Assembly (NCBI GenBank): GCA_027482245.1
Contig: JAIXWG010000031.1
Location: forward strand, 124,001 to 188,000
Source: Acetobacteraceae bacterium
GTDB lineage: Bacteria > Pseudomonadota > Alphaproteobacteria > Acetobacterales > Acetobacteraceae
Direction of reading: 5' to 3'
DNA: 64,000 bases
Part shown: piece by piece, positions 54,119 through 63,152 of the stretch
Layout: each line of letters begins with the position of its first letter
How positions within the stretch are numbered: position 1 is the stretch's first letter
The notes under the pieces: model-generated
Seen by the model: the letters and a program-made list of their open reading frames with translations, nothing else
Told to the model about the DNA's origin: nothing
Database searches by the model: none
Made by a program: the position numbers and the translations under genes

Positions 54119-54936
54119 GCAGTGATGGTTTCGCTGACGTCGCGGGCGTGGTTCGCCGCCGCTCCGGCATCGTCCTGACCGATGACAAGGCCTATCTGCT
54201 GGAAACGCGGCTGGGGCCCGTCCTGCAGCGCTTCGGGCTGGCGTCCATCGCGGCGCTCGGCGCGAAGCTGAAGGCGCGGCCGGACGAGCAGCTGGAACGC
54301 GCGGTGGTGGAAGCCCTCACCACGCATGAAAGCTCCTTCTTCCGGGACGGCAAGCCCTTCGACCATTTGGCGAAGCTGCTGCCGCGCATGCTGGCGCCCG
54401 GCCGCACGGGCCCGCTGCGCATCTGGTCGGCGGCGTGCTCCACCGGGCAGGAACCCTATTCCATCGCGATGCTGGTGGCGGATGCGCTGGCGGGGCGGCC
54501 CGGGCCGAAGGTGGAGATCCTGGCCACCGACATCTCCGGCGACGTGCTGGGACGCGCCAAGCAGGGCGTCTACACGCAGTTCGAGGTGCAGCGCGGCCTG
54601 CCGATCCGGTCGCTGGTGAAGTACTTCAAGCAGGATGGCGCGAAGTGGCGCATCAACGCCGACCTCGCCGCCATGGTGCGGTTCGAGGAACGGAACCTGC
54701 TGGCGGACCTCTCCTCGCTCGGCAAGTTCGACGCGATCTTCTGCCGGAACGTGCTGATCTACTTCGACGCGCCGACGAAGACGCGCGTGCTGGACGCGCT
54801 GGCGAAGCGGCTGAACCCGGACGGGGTGCTCTACCTCGGCGGTGCGGAGACGGTGCTGGGCCTCACGGACCGGCTGGTGCCGGTCTCCGGCGAACGCGGC
54901 GCCTATGGCGTGTCCGAACAGCGGGCCGCGGCCTGA
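54115..54936 (+). CDS. cheR: Chemotaxis methyltransferase CheR
   Basis: A 273-residue SAM-dependent receptor methyltransferase: an N-terminal helical domain (GIVLTDDKAYLLETRLGPVL), TTHESSFFRD, the SAM loop RIWSAACSTGQEPYSIAML, ILATDISGDVL and FDAIFCRNVLIYFD. It methylates receptor glutamates; no receptor gene lies in the window. Last gene of the operon. Confidence 0.96.
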   Translation: MSSDGFADVAGVVRRRSGIVLTDDKAYLLETRLGPVLQRFGLASIAALGAKLKARPDEQLERAVVEALTTHESSFFRDGKPFDHLAKLLPRMLAPGRTGPLRIWSAACSTGQEPYSIAMLVADALAGRPGPKVEILATDISGDVLGRAKQGVYTQFEVQRGLPIRSLVKYFKQDGAKWRINADLAAMVRFEERNLLADLSSLGKFDAIFCRNVLIYFDAPTKTRVLDALAKRLNPDGVLYLGGAETVLGLTDRLVPVSGERGAYGVSEQRAAA

Positions 54937-54942
54937 ACAGGG

Positions 54943-54972
54943 CCGATCCCGCGCCGGGTGGCGCGGGATCGG
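54943..54972. terminator. Bidirectional terminator between cheR and the cco operon
   Basis: Perfect 12-bp arms CCGATCCCGCGC/GCGCGGGATCGG with a 6-base loop, six bases after the cheR stop and six bases beyond the stop of the convergent small gene. Confidence 0.75.
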
Positions 54973-54978
54973 TTGCCC

Positions 54979-55155
54979 TCAGTGGCGCGCGGCGTCGATT
55001 GCGTCGAAATGCCGCTTCACCAGGAACAGCGCGAAGACCACGCCGAAGCCGAACAGGCCATAGCCGAAGATCGCCAGCGCCAGGTCATGCGCGGCGGCCG
55101 CGGTCGCGAGGCCGAGGACGGACAGGATGGCGGAGAAGACCAGGAAGTAGATCAT
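54979..55155 (-). CDS. Small two-helix membrane protein at the end of the cco operon
   Basis: A 58-residue protein on the minus strand: helix 1 IYFLVFSAILSVLGLATAAA, helix 2 LAIFGYGLFGFGVVFALFLV, and a short basic/acidic tail KRHFDAIDAARH. Its ATG overlaps the ccoS stop (ATGA), so it is co-translated with the oxidase assembly genes. No family name is known to me; a small accessory subunit or assembly factor of cbb3 oxidase is inference from position. Confidence 0.65.
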   Translation of the reverse strand: MIYFLVFSAILSVLGLATAAAAHDLALAIFGYGLFGFGVVFALFLVKRHFDAIDAARH

Positions 55156-55313
55156 CGGCGGGATTCCTTTTGCGGTTGATCGTCGAACAGGATGCGGGAC
55201 GCGGCGCCATCGAGGTCCTCGTATTGGCGGTTGCGCAGCGTCCAGAGAAACAGGCTCAGCGCCAGCAGGCCGAGGAACAGGGCGGCCGGCACCAGGAAGA
55301 CCAGGGCGTTCAC
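55152..55313 (-). CDS. ccoS: cbb3 oxidase assembly protein CcoS
   Basis: A 53-residue single-helix protein: FLVPAALFLGLLALSLFLWTL, then the CcoS signature RNRQYEDLDGAASRILFDD. CcoS is needed to insert cofactors into the oxidase. GTG start overlaps the ccoI stop (GTGA). Confidence 0.9.
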   Translation of the reverse strand: MNALVFLVPAALFLGLLALSLFLWTLRNRQYEDLDGAASRILFDDQPQKESRR

Positions 55314-57667
55314 GACGAAGCCTCCTTCCCCGCTCGAAGGGCGTTCAGGATGACGATGATGGAACTGCTCGCCATCACGACGGAAGCGATCAGCGGCGTG
55401 ACGAAGCCGAAGACCGCCATGGGCACGGCCACGACATTATAGGCCAGGCTGAAGGCGATGTTCTGCTTCGCCAGCAGCTGAGCCTTGCGTGCCGCGCGGA
55501 TGGCGGCGGGAAGCGCCGACAGGCCATCGCCGCGCAGCACCAGGTCCGACGTCGCCTGCGCGATGTCTGTGCCCGTCGCGGGGCTGGCGGAGACATGCGC
55601 CAGCGCCAGCGCCGCGGCGTCGTTGATGCCGTCGCCGACCATCAGGGGCCGCGCGCCCTGGCTCCGCAGCGCCTCGATCCGCGCGGCCTTGTCGGCGGGG
55701 GTGGCGCGGGCCTGCCAGGGGCCGATGCCGGCGGCGAGCGCCGCATCCTCCACCGCGCCGGCGCCGTCGCCCGACAGCAATTCGGTGGTGAGGCCGAGTT
55801 CGTGCAGCTCCCGCACCACGCGGGCCGCATCGGGGCGCAGTTCATCGGCGAAGCGGAAGGTGACCGGCGCCTGGCCGGGCACAAGCAGGCAGAGCGACAT
55901 GCCGGAATCGGCGGCGTCCTCCAGCCCGCAGAAGGCGGCGCTGCCGAGCCGGATGGCGCCGTGCCGCAGGCCCTGGCCCGCAACCTCCGTCACGCCGTCC
56001 AGCGCCGGCGCATCGGGGCAGGCGCGCACCAGCGCCTGGGCCAGCGGGTGGCGGCTGCCATGGGCGATGGAGGCGGCCAGGCGCAGCAGGGCCGGGTCCA
56101 GCCCCGCATCCTCCACCAGCGCGGGGTGGCCCAGCGTCAGCGTGCCGGTCTTGTCCAGCACGACATGGTCGGCGGAGGCGAGGCGTTCCAGCGCGGTGGC
56201 GGAGGCGACGAGCACGCCGCGGCGGAACAGCGCGCCGACGGTCGCGACCTGCACGGCCGGCACCGCGATGGCGAGGCCGCAGGGGCAGGTGACGATCAGC
56301 GCCGCAACCGCCGGCACCAGCGCCGCCTGCCAGCTGAGGCCGACGCCGAGCCACCAGCCGAGGAAGGTCATCGCCGCCACGGCGTGGATGACCGGCACGT
56401 ACCAGCGCGCGGCGCGATCGGCGATGGAGACGAAGCGCCCGCGGCCCTGTTCCGCCTTCTCCACCAGCGTGGCGAGCGCGGCGAGCGACCCGTCCCGCGC
56501 CGTGGCGGTGACGCGCAGCGTGAAGGCGCTGCCCATGTTGACCGCGCCGGCCAGCAGCGGATCCCCGGCCGCGATGCGGCGCGGCATGGATTCACCCGTG
56601 GTGGCGCTGGTGTCGAGCAGCACGGCCTGGTCCGCCACGCCATCCAGCCGCAGGCGATCGCCGGTCGCGACCAGCAATTCGTCGCCCGCGCGCACGCTGC
56701 CGACCGGCACGGCGCGCGTCGATCCATCCGCGAGGCGCAGCTCCACGCTGCCATCCTGCAGCGCCAGCAATTCGGCGACGGCCTGGCGGGCCTTGCGGCG
56801 CATGCCGCGGTCCAGCACGCGCCCGGCCAGCAGCAGCGCCAGCAGCGCGGTCGCGCCATCGAACCAGGTATAGGGGCCGTTGCGGATGGCCTCGCTGAGG
56901 CTCATCGCCGTCGTCGCCAGCACGCCGAGGGAGACGGCCAGGTCCATGTTGCCGCGGCCGCTGCGGATGGCGTGCCAGGCGGAGCGGTAGAAGGGCATGC
57001 CCGCCACCAGCACCGTCGGCAGGCCGAACAGCGCCGCCAGCCAGTGCATCAGCGCGCGCGTATGCTCCCCCATGTCGCCGCCGACCCAGACGGCGACGGA
57101 GACGAGCATGACGTTCATCGACCCGAAGGCCGCGATGCCGAGGGCGCGGACGAGCTGCCGGCCTTCCTCATCCTCCGTCGCTCGCAGGCAGGCGGGCGAC
57201 CAGGGCGCGATGCGGAAGCCGAGCCGTGCCACCAGCCCCGCCAGCGCGCGGGCGCGATCGGCATCGCCGCGCCAGCGGATGGACAGCCGCCGGGCGGTGA
57301 GGTTCACCCGTGCGCGCAGCACGTCAGGCTCCGCCGCCAGCGCCTGTTCGATCAGCCAGACGCAGGCGCCGCAGGACAGGCCGCTGACCATGAGGTCGAG
57401 GACCTGCGTGTCATCGCCCTCCGCCCGCGCCAGCGCGGCGAAATCCACCGCGGGCGGTGCCTCCGCGGGGCGCAGCGCGCCGGCCGCGCCTTCCTGCCGC
57501 GCGTAGAAGGCCATCAGGCCGAGCCCGCGCACCAGCGCATGCGCGGCCGCGCAGCCATGGCAGCAGAACTCCCCCTGGCCCGGCGCAAGGTCCGCGCCGC
57601 AATGCGCGCAATGCGGGCGCGACAGGGCAGGGGGGGCGGGCCGGGGAAGCCCGACGCTGGCGTTCAT
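55310..57667 (-). CDS. ccoI: Copper-transporting P1B-type ATPase CcoI/FixI
   Basis: A 785-residue copper ATPase delivering copper for the oxidase. An N-terminal Cys cluster (HCAHCG, FCCHGC) precedes an HMA domain (SGLSCGACVWLIE), eight helices, the copper motif CPCGLAIAVP, the phosphorylation site DKTGTLTLGHP and the hinge GDGINDAAALA. FixI members export copper slowly for cuproprotein assembly. Start ATG 57667 overlaps the ccoH stop (ATGA), which supports it over an upstream ATG at 57739. Confidence 0.95.
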   Translation of the reverse strand: MNASVGLPRPAPPALSRPHCAHCGADLAPGQGEFCCHGCAAAHALVRGLGLMAFYARQEGAAGALRPAEAPPAVDFAALARAEGDDTQVLDLMVSGLSCGACVWLIEQALAAEPDVLRARVNLTARRLSIRWRGDADRARALAGLVARLGFRIAPWSPACLRATEDEEGRQLVRALGIAAFGSMNVMLVSVAVWVGGDMGEHTRALMHWLAALFGLPTVLVAGMPFYRSAWHAIRSGRGNMDLAVSLGVLATTAMSLSEAIRNGPYTWFDGATALLALLLAGRVLDRGMRRKARQAVAELLALQDGSVELRLADGSTRAVPVGSVRAGDELLVATGDRLRLDGVADQAVLLDTSATTGESMPRRIAAGDPLLAGAVNMGSAFTLRVTATARDGSLAALATLVEKAEQGRGRFVSIADRAARWYVPVIHAVAAMTFLGWWLGVGLSWQAALVPAVAALIVTCPCGLAIAVPAVQVATVGALFRRGVLVASATALERLASADHVVLDKTGTLTLGHPALVEDAGLDPALLRLAASIAHGSRHPLAQALVRACPDAPALDGVTEVAGQGLRHGAIRLGSAAFCGLEDAADSGMSLCLLVPGQAPVTFRFADELRPDAARVVRELHELGLTTELLSGDGAGAVEDAALAAGIGPWQARATPADKAARIEALRSQGARPLMVGDGINDAAALALAHVSASPATGTDIAQATSDLVLRGDGLSALPAAIRAARKAQLLAKQNIAFSLAYNVVAVPMAVFGFVTPLIASVVMASSSIIVILNALRAGKEASS

Positions 57668-58146
57668 GGCAGGATCATCCGCTGGCGGATGTCGAGGGTC
57701 TGGCCATCCGGCCCGACGAAGCGCAGCACCGCGTCCCACTGGCCGGGTGCCCGCGCGCCGGTATCGGCGCGGAAGGTGCCCGTGGCGGTGGCGGCGAAGT
57801 CGAGCAGCAGTGTCGTGCCTTCCAGCGGCCGCAGCAGGCGGCCTTCGAGCCGCCCGGACACCGTGCTGCCCGTGCGGTCCTTCACCGTGACGACCAGGCT
57901 GGCGCCGCGCAACTGCACGTCGCCGCGCCAGCCCAGCGCTTCCTGGCGGGATGCGGCGTCCAGCACGTCGTTGTAGGTGCGGCCGCGATCATAGGCGTGA
58001 CCGACGGTGACGCCCGTGAAGGTGGTGACGGCGAAGAAGACCAGCACCAGGTTCACCGCGACGACCAGCAGCATGCCGCCCACGAAGACCCAGGGAATCC
58101 AGCGGTCCCGCGGCAAGGCGGGGCGCGTCATGACCATGTCGCTCAT
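57664..58146 (-). CDS. ccoH: FixH/CcoH family protein
   Basis: A 160-residue membrane-anchored protein: one helix (WVFVGGMLLVVAVNLVLVFFAV), then the FixH beta domain with HAYDRGRTYNDVLDAASRQEALGW and GQWDAVLRFVGPDGQTLDI. It stabilises oxidase assembly. Start overlaps the ccoG stop and its own stop overlaps ccoI (both ATGA). Confidence 0.9.
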   Translation of the reverse strand: MSDMVMTRPALPRDRWIPWVFVGGMLLVVAVNLVLVFFAVTTFTGVTVGHAYDRGRTYNDVLDAASRQEALGWRGDVQLRGASLVVTVKDRTGSTVSGRLEGRLLRPLEGTTLLLDFAATATGTFRADTGARAPGQWDAVLRFVGPDGQTLDIRQRMILP

Positions 58147-59648
58147 CGGGCTTCGGGTCCCAGGAAGATGCTGCGTTCGCTCACCACCGTCCGGCCGCTT
58201 GCATCGACCAGGCGGAAGGTGACGGGGATGGAGGCGTGGGTGGGCGTGCCGGGCGGCTGCGTCAGCAGCACGCGCCACTGCGTGATGCCGTCGGGGCGGG
58301 TGGTGACCATGGGCCGGTCGCCCGCCGCTTCCTGCACCTGCATCTGCAGGCGCGTGCCGGCATCGAGCACCAGCGCGTAGCTCGCCACGTCGCGGTCCTT
58401 GTTGGCGATCTTCAGCGTATAGGCGTTGCGGATGCCGCCATCGGACAGCGTGACGAAGAGCGGCGCGCGATCCCGCAGCACCGACAGCGTCACGGTCTGC
58501 CGAAGCAGCCAGGCGCCGAGCATGACGGCGACGACGGCGCCGAGCATGCCGGCATAGAGGATGGTGCGCGGGCGGATGAAGCGCGGCATGCGCCGCACCT
58601 CCATCCCCGTGGCGCAGCGGGTGCGGGATGGCGGCAGGGCCTTGGTCGCGGCGGTGGAGGCCGCCAGGTTCGACAGCGTCTCGAAGGCGATCAGGCCTTT
58701 CGGGCGGTCGAGCCGCGTCATGATGGCGTCGCAGGCATCGATGCAGAGGCCGCAGCCGATGCATTCCAGCTGCTGCCCATCGCGGATGTCGATGCCGGTC
58801 GGGCAGACATTCACGCAGGCGTGGCAATCCACGCAATCGCCGACACCATCGGCCTTCGCCTTGCCGCGCGGCTCGCCGCGCCAGTCGCGATAGGTCACGA
58901 CGAGGGAATTCTCGTCCAGCATCGCGGCCTGGAAGCGCGGCCAGGGGCACATGTAGGTGCAGACCTGTTCCCGCGCCCAGCCGGCCAGCACATAGGTCGT
59001 GGCGGTGAAGAGGCCGAAGTAGAAATAGACGTCGAGCGACGCGCCGCCCGTCAGCAGCGTGACGGTCACGGTCGGCGCGTCGTTGAAATACATGATCCAG
59101 GCGCCGCCGGTGGCCGCCGCGATCAGCAGCCAAGCGGCATGCGTCAGCCCCTTCTTGCGCAGCTTCTCCAGAGTCCAGGGCTGCTTGTCGAGCCGCATGC
59201 GTTCGTTGCGGTCACCCTGGATCAGGCGCTCGACCCACATGAACAAATCGGTCCAGACCGTCTGCGGGCAGGTGAAGCCGCACCAGACGCGGCCGAAGAG
59301 GCTGGTCGCCACGAACAGCCCGATGGCGCCCAGCACCAGCAGGCCCGTGAGGAAGTAGACCTCCTGCGGCCAGATCTCGACGAAGAAGAAGAACAGGCGG
59401 CCATTGCCGATGTCGACCAGCACCGCCTGGTCCGGCGCGCCGGGACCACGGTCCCAGCGCAGCCAGGGGACGAGGTAGTAGAGCGTCAGGCACAGGATGA
59501 GCACGGCCCATTTCACGCGCCGCACCGGGCCCTTCACGGCCTTCGGATAGACCTGCTGCCGGGCCGCGTAGAGAGAGGTCGGCGCCGTCGCCGCTTGCGG
59601 CTTGGAGGCCGCAGGCTTCAGGCGATCGGGCGGCTGGATCGTGCTCAT
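58143..59648 (-). CDS. ccoG: cbb3 oxidase accessory protein CcoG/FixG
   Basis: A 501-residue polyferredoxin: membrane helices with VWCGFTCPQTVWTDLFMWVE, two [4Fe-4S] motifs CVDCHACVNVCPTGID and CIGCGLCIDAC, and a C-terminal immunoglobulin-like domain. CcoG is a cupric reductase in oxidase assembly. It begins 18 bases after ccoP. Confidence 0.95.
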   Translation of the reverse strand: MSTIQPPDRLKPAASKPQAATAPTSLYAARQQVYPKAVKGPVRRVKWAVLILCLTLYYLVPWLRWDRGPGAPDQAVLVDIGNGRLFFFFVEIWPQEVYFLTGLLVLGAIGLFVATSLFGRVWCGFTCPQTVWTDLFMWVERLIQGDRNERMRLDKQPWTLEKLRKKGLTHAAWLLIAAATGGAWIMYFNDAPTVTVTLLTGGASLDVYFYFGLFTATTYVLAGWAREQVCTYMCPWPRFQAAMLDENSLVVTYRDWRGEPRGKAKADGVGDCVDCHACVNVCPTGIDIRDGQQLECIGCGLCIDACDAIMTRLDRPKGLIAFETLSNLAASTAATKALPPSRTRCATGMEVRRMPRFIRPRTILYAGMLGAVVAVMLGAWLLRQTVTLSVLRDRAPLFVTLSDGGIRNAYTLKIANKDRDVASYALVLDAGTRLQMQVQEAAGDRPMVTTRPDGITQWRVLLTQPPGTPTHASIPVTFRLVDASGRTVVSERSIFLGPEAR

Positions 59649-59666
59649 GGTACTGGACCTGTTGCC

Positions 59667-60539
59667 TCAGTTCTCGCCGCCGCCCAGCGCGTGGACGTAG
59701 ACCGCGAGCATGTTGATGATCGCGGGGTCGAGGCGGCGCCCCCAGGCCGGCATCACGCCGGCGCGGGCATAGGAGATGCTGCGCACGATGGAGGCCTTGT
59801 CGCCGCCATAGAGCCAGATCTGGTCCGACAGGCGCGGCGCGCCGACGTCCCGGTTGCCCTCTCCACGCTCGCCATGGCAGGCGGCGCAGTTCTCGGCGAA
59901 GAGCGTGGCGCCACGGCCCGCGGCCGCCGCATCGGTGGAGCGGCTGGAGAGGGAGAGCACGTATTCCGCCGTGTCGTTCACCTGCGGCAGGGTCAGCACG
60001 CCATCCGCCAGGAAGCGCGGCATCTGGCTGGTGCGTTCCTCGTCGCTTTCGCCGGCACGGATGCCGTTGGTGATGGTGTGGCGGATCGCGTCATGCGTGC
60101 CGCCCCAGATCCAGTCGTCATCGGCGAGGGACGGGAAGCCGCCCGCCGCGCCCTGACCGCCCGCACCGTGGCAGCCCGCGCAGTTGTTGGCGAAGGCGGT
60201 GCGCCCGCCGGCCACCGCGAAGGCGCGCAGCGTCGGGTCCGCCGCGATGGTCTGGGGGTCGGAGGCGCGGATGCGGGCCAGCATCGGCTCCACCCGCGAC
60301 TGCGCGGCGCGCACGTCGCCGACCACGGCCTCCCGCGCGATCCAGCCCGTGACGCCCGTCGCCCCCTGGAAGGGGAAGGCGGGGTAGAGCACGACCCAGA
60401 CCGCGGCGAAGGCGATGGTGACGTACCAGGTGTAGAGCCACCACCGGGGCAGCGGCGTGTTCAGTTCCTTCAGCCCGTCCCACTCATGGCCCGTGGTGTC
60501 GGTGCCGGTGAGGCTGTCCTTCTCGATCTTGGTAGGCAT
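59667..60539 (-). CDS. ccoP: cbb3 oxidase subunit III (CcoP), diheme cytochrome c
   Basis: A 290-residue subunit with the N-terminal WDGLKELNTPLPRWWLYTWY helix region and two CxxCH haem sites (NNCAGCHG and ENCAACHG) with distal Met in SQMPRFL and VMPAWG. It accepts electrons from cytochrome c. AGGAGTGTGAG upstream of ATG 60539 supports the start; it lies 13 bases after ccoQ. Confidence 0.95.
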   Translation of the reverse strand: MPTKIEKDSLTGTDTTGHEWDGLKELNTPLPRWWLYTWYVTIAFAAVWVVLYPAFPFQGATGVTGWIAREAVVGDVRAAQSRVEPMLARIRASDPQTIAADPTLRAFAVAGGRTAFANNCAGCHGAGGQGAAGGFPSLADDDWIWGGTHDAIRHTITNGIRAGESDEERTSQMPRFLADGVLTLPQVNDTAEYVLSLSSRSTDAAAAGRGATLFAENCAACHGERGEGNRDVGAPRLSDQIWLYGGDKASIVRSISYARAGVMPAWGRRLDPAIINMLAVYVHALGGGEN

Positions 60540-60552
60540 CGTCTCACACTCC

Positions 60553-60720
60553 TCAGGACAGGCGGTCGCGCGGGTCGTCGCGGAAGGGGATGTTTGCCCT
60601 CTCCTCGAACCCACGCTTCCGCTTGGGCGACAGCGCGTAGAACAGGATTCCCGTGAACAGCACGAAGAACCAGACGACCCAGAGGGTCGAGAAGACCGGC
60701 TGCAGTTCGATGAGCGTCAT
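60553..60720 (-). CDS. ccoQ: cbb3 oxidase subunit IV (CcoQ)
   Basis: A 55-residue single-helix subunit: WVVWFFVLFTGILFYALSPK followed by KRGFEERANIPFRDD, the typical CcoQ end. It sits between ccoO and ccoP as usual and stabilises CcoP. Confidence 0.9.
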   Translation of the reverse strand: MTLIELQPVFSTLWVVWFFVLFTGILFYALSPKRKRGFEERANIPFRDDPRDRLS

Positions 60721-60733
60721 GGCGGCGTCCCCC

Positions 60734-61462
60734 TTACTGCTGCCGCAGCTGGTCGGGCGTCACGTCGCTGAAGCGGACGAGCGTGCCGAGCATCTGCAGG
60801 TAGGCGACCAGCGCATCCATCTCCGTCACCGCTTCCGCATTGCCGTCGAAGACGCCCTGGCGGGCACGGGCGTAGCGGGTGGCGAAGGCGGCCGCGTCAC
60901 GCTCCGGCCGGGCCTGGGTCTCCAGGTCGGCGCGGGCATTGGCGATCATCTCATCCGTGTAGGGCACGCCGACATTGCGCTGCGCGCGCAGGTGGTCGGC
61001 GATGTCGCCATAGGCCAGCGGACGGTCGAGGAAGGCGTAGGGCGGCATGATGCTTTCCGGCACCACGGCGCGCGGGCTGCGCAGATGCGCCGCGTGCCAG
61101 TCATCCGAATAGCGGCCGCCGACGCGCGCCAGGTCCGGGCCCGTGCGCTTCGACCCCCACTGGAACGGGTGGTCGAACATGCTCTCCGCCGCCAGGCTGT
61201 AGTGGCCGTAGCGCTCCAGCTCGTCCCGGAAGGGGCGCACCATCTGGCTGTGGCAGGTGTAGCAGCCTTCCCGGATGTAGATGTTGCGGCCCATCAGCTC
61301 GAGCGGCGTGTAGGGGCGCACGCCCTGCACACGCTCGATCGTGCTCTCCACCGTGAACAGCGGCACGATCTGCGCGAGGCCGCCGATGGAGACCGTGATG
61401 AGCGTGAGCACGCCCATCAGGATCAGATTCTTCTCGATGATCCCGTGATTGAACCAGCGCAT
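60734..61462 (-). CDS. ccoO: cbb3 oxidase subunit II (CcoO), monoheme cytochrome c
   Basis: A 242-residue subunit with an N-terminal helix ([21 protein letters not shown]), the haem site [13 protein letters not shown] and the conserved [18 protein letters not shown] with the distal ligand Met in SIMPPY. AAGGAGG precedes the ATG. Confidence 0.96.
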   Translation of the reverse strand: MRWFNHGIIEKNLILMGVLTLITVSIGGLAQIVPLFTVESTIERVQGVRPYTPLELMGRNIYIREGCYTCHSQMVRPFRDELERYGHYSLAAESMFDHPFQWGSKRTGPDLARVGGRYSDDWHAAHLRSPRAVVPESIMPPYAFLDRPLAYGDIADHLRAQRNVGVPYTDEMIANARADLETQARPERDAAAFATRYARARQGVFDGNAEAVTEMDALVAYLQMLGTLVRFSDVTPDQLRQQ

Positions 61463-61475
61463 TGCCAGGTCCTCC

Positions 61476-62972
61476 TTATTCCGCCGGTGCCGGGACGGGC
61501 ATGGCGAAGGCGGGCTGGGCGGCCGGCTCCTCGCTCTCGCCGCGGGTCACGGTCATCCAGAGGTTGTAGGCCATGATCAGCGCACCGCTGAGGTAGAGCA
61601 CGCCGCCGAGCATCCGGATGACGTAGTAGGGGTGCATCGCGGCGACCGTCTCGATGAAGCTGTATTGCAGGAAGCCGAGCTCGTCATAGGCGCGCCACAT
61701 CAGGCCCTGCAGGATGCCCGACACCCACATCGCGGTGATGTAGAGGACGATGCCGAGCGTCGCGATCCAGAAGTGCCACGACACCAGCTTCTCGCTGTAC
61801 AGGGCCTTCTTCGCCCACAGCTTCGGGAACAGGTAGTAGAGCGCGCCGAAGGTGATGAAGCCGACCCAGCCCATGGCGCCGCTGTGCACGTGGCCGATGG
61901 TCCAGTCCGTGTAGTGCGACAGCGCGTTCACGGCCTTGATGGACATGACCGGACCTTCGAAGGTGGACATGCCGTAGAAGCCGACCGCGGTGACGGAGAA
62001 GCGGAGCCCCGGATTGGTGCGGAGTTTGTCCCACGCCCCCGACAGGGTCATGATCCCGTTGATCATGCCGCCCCAGCTCGGCATCCACAGCATCACGCTG
62101 AACACCATGCCGAGCGTCTGCGCCCAGTCCGGCAGCGCCGTGTAGTGCAGGTGGTGCGGGCCGGCCCAGATGTAGAGGAAGATGAGCGACCAGAAGTGCA
62201 CGATCGACAGCCGGTAGGAATAGACCGGCCGGTCCGCCTGCTTCGGGATGATGTAGTACATCATGCCGAGGAAGCCCGCGGTCAGGAAGAAGCCCACCGC
62301 GTTGTGGCCGTACCACCACTGGATCATCGCATCCTGCACGCCCGACGCCAGGCCGTAGCTCTTGGCGGAACCGAAGCTGATCGGCAGGGCCAGGTTGTTG
62401 CCGATGTGCAGCATGGCGACGGTGACGATGAAGGCCAGGTAGAACCAGTTCGCCACGTAGATGTGGGGCTCTTCCCGCCGCAGGATCGTGCCGCCGAAGG
62501 CGACGAGGTAGTGAACCCACACCACCGTCAGCCAGAGGTCCACGTACCACTCGGGCTCCGCGTATTCCTTGCCCTGCGTGACGCCGAGCACGTAGCCCAG
62601 CGCGGCCATGACGATGACGAACTGGTAGCCCCAGAACAGGAACCAGCCCATGCTCTCGCCGCCGAACAGGCGGGCGCGGCAGGTGCGCTGCACGATGTAG
62701 AGGCTGGTGCAGAACAGGGCGTTGCCGCCGAAGGCGAAGATCACCGCGCTGGTATGGACAGGGCGGAAGCGCCCGAATGTCGTCCATTCGAGATCGAGGT
62801 TCAGCAGCGGCCAGGCCAGCTGCGACGCGATCACCACGCCCACCAGGAAGCCCACGACTCCCCAGAACATCGTTGCAATCGCGAAGGCACGGATCGGTGC
62901 CTCCACATAGGCCTCGGGCCGCGCAACCGCGGCCGTTCCGGCCTGGTTCGCGGCGTAGCCTGCTACAGCCAT
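61476..62972 (-). CDS. ccoN: cbb3 oxidase subunit I (CcoN)
   Basis: A 498-residue haem-copper oxidase subunit with 12 helices. Visible ligands: [16 protein letters not shown] (haem b), [25 protein letters not shown] (CuB His and the cross-linked Tyr nearby), PHHLHYT (CuB His pair) and [16 protein letters not shown] (haem b3/b). It reduces O2 with high affinity at low oxygen. Start ATG 62972 with GGGGAGA upstream; ATG 62999 is less likely. An FNR/FixK box lies 85 bases upstream. Confidence 0.97.
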   Translation of the reverse strand: MAVAGYAANQAGTAAVARPEAYVEAPIRAFAIATMFWGVVGFLVGVVIASQLAWPLLNLDLEWTTFGRFRPVHTSAVIFAFGGNALFCTSLYIVQRTCRARLFGGESMGWFLFWGYQFVIVMAALGYVLGVTQGKEYAEPEWYVDLWLTVVWVHYLVAFGGTILRREEPHIYVANWFYLAFIVTVAMLHIGNNLALPISFGSAKSYGLASGVQDAMIQWWYGHNAVGFFLTAGFLGMMYYIIPKQADRPVYSYRLSIVHFWSLIFLYIWAGPHHLHYTALPDWAQTLGMVFSVMLWMPSWGGMINGIMTLSGAWDKLRTNPGLRFSVTAVGFYGMSTFEGPVMSIKAVNALSHYTDWTIGHVHSGAMGWVGFITFGALYYLFPKLWAKKALYSEKLVSWHFWIATLGIVLYITAMWVSGILQGLMWRAYDELGFLQYSFIETVAAMHPYYVIRMLGGVLYLSGALIMAYNLWMTVTRGESEEPAAQPAFAMPVPAPAE

Positions 62973-63056
62973 CGCATCAGTCTCCCCTGCGCATGCCACG
63001 GTCGCGATCTGACCGGCGCTATGGGGGCAGATGACACCTTCCCAGACTGGGCGTCC

Positions 63057-63070
63057 TTGATGCGGATCAA
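63057..63070. promoter_or_regulatory. FNR/FixK-type anaerobox
   Basis: TTGAT-GCGG-ATCAA is a perfect match to the FNR/FixK consensus. It lies 85 bases upstream of the ccoN start and 83 bases before the divergent DUF2189 gene, so low oxygen probably induces the oxidase operon and possibly the membrane protein too. No FNR or FixK gene is in the window. Confidence 0.85.
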
Positions 63071-63152
63071 TTACCGGTGCGCGCCGGCGACGCTATGGTG
63101 GCCACCGAGGAACCGCCCCCCTGCAACGGCCCGTGACGATGGAACCGACCCG

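Noticed and set aside
55595..60656. Long plus-strand open frames opposite the cco operon
   Set aside because: They mirror ccoI, ccoG and ccoP, whose metal and haem motifs are clear; the plus-strand products are low-complexity.
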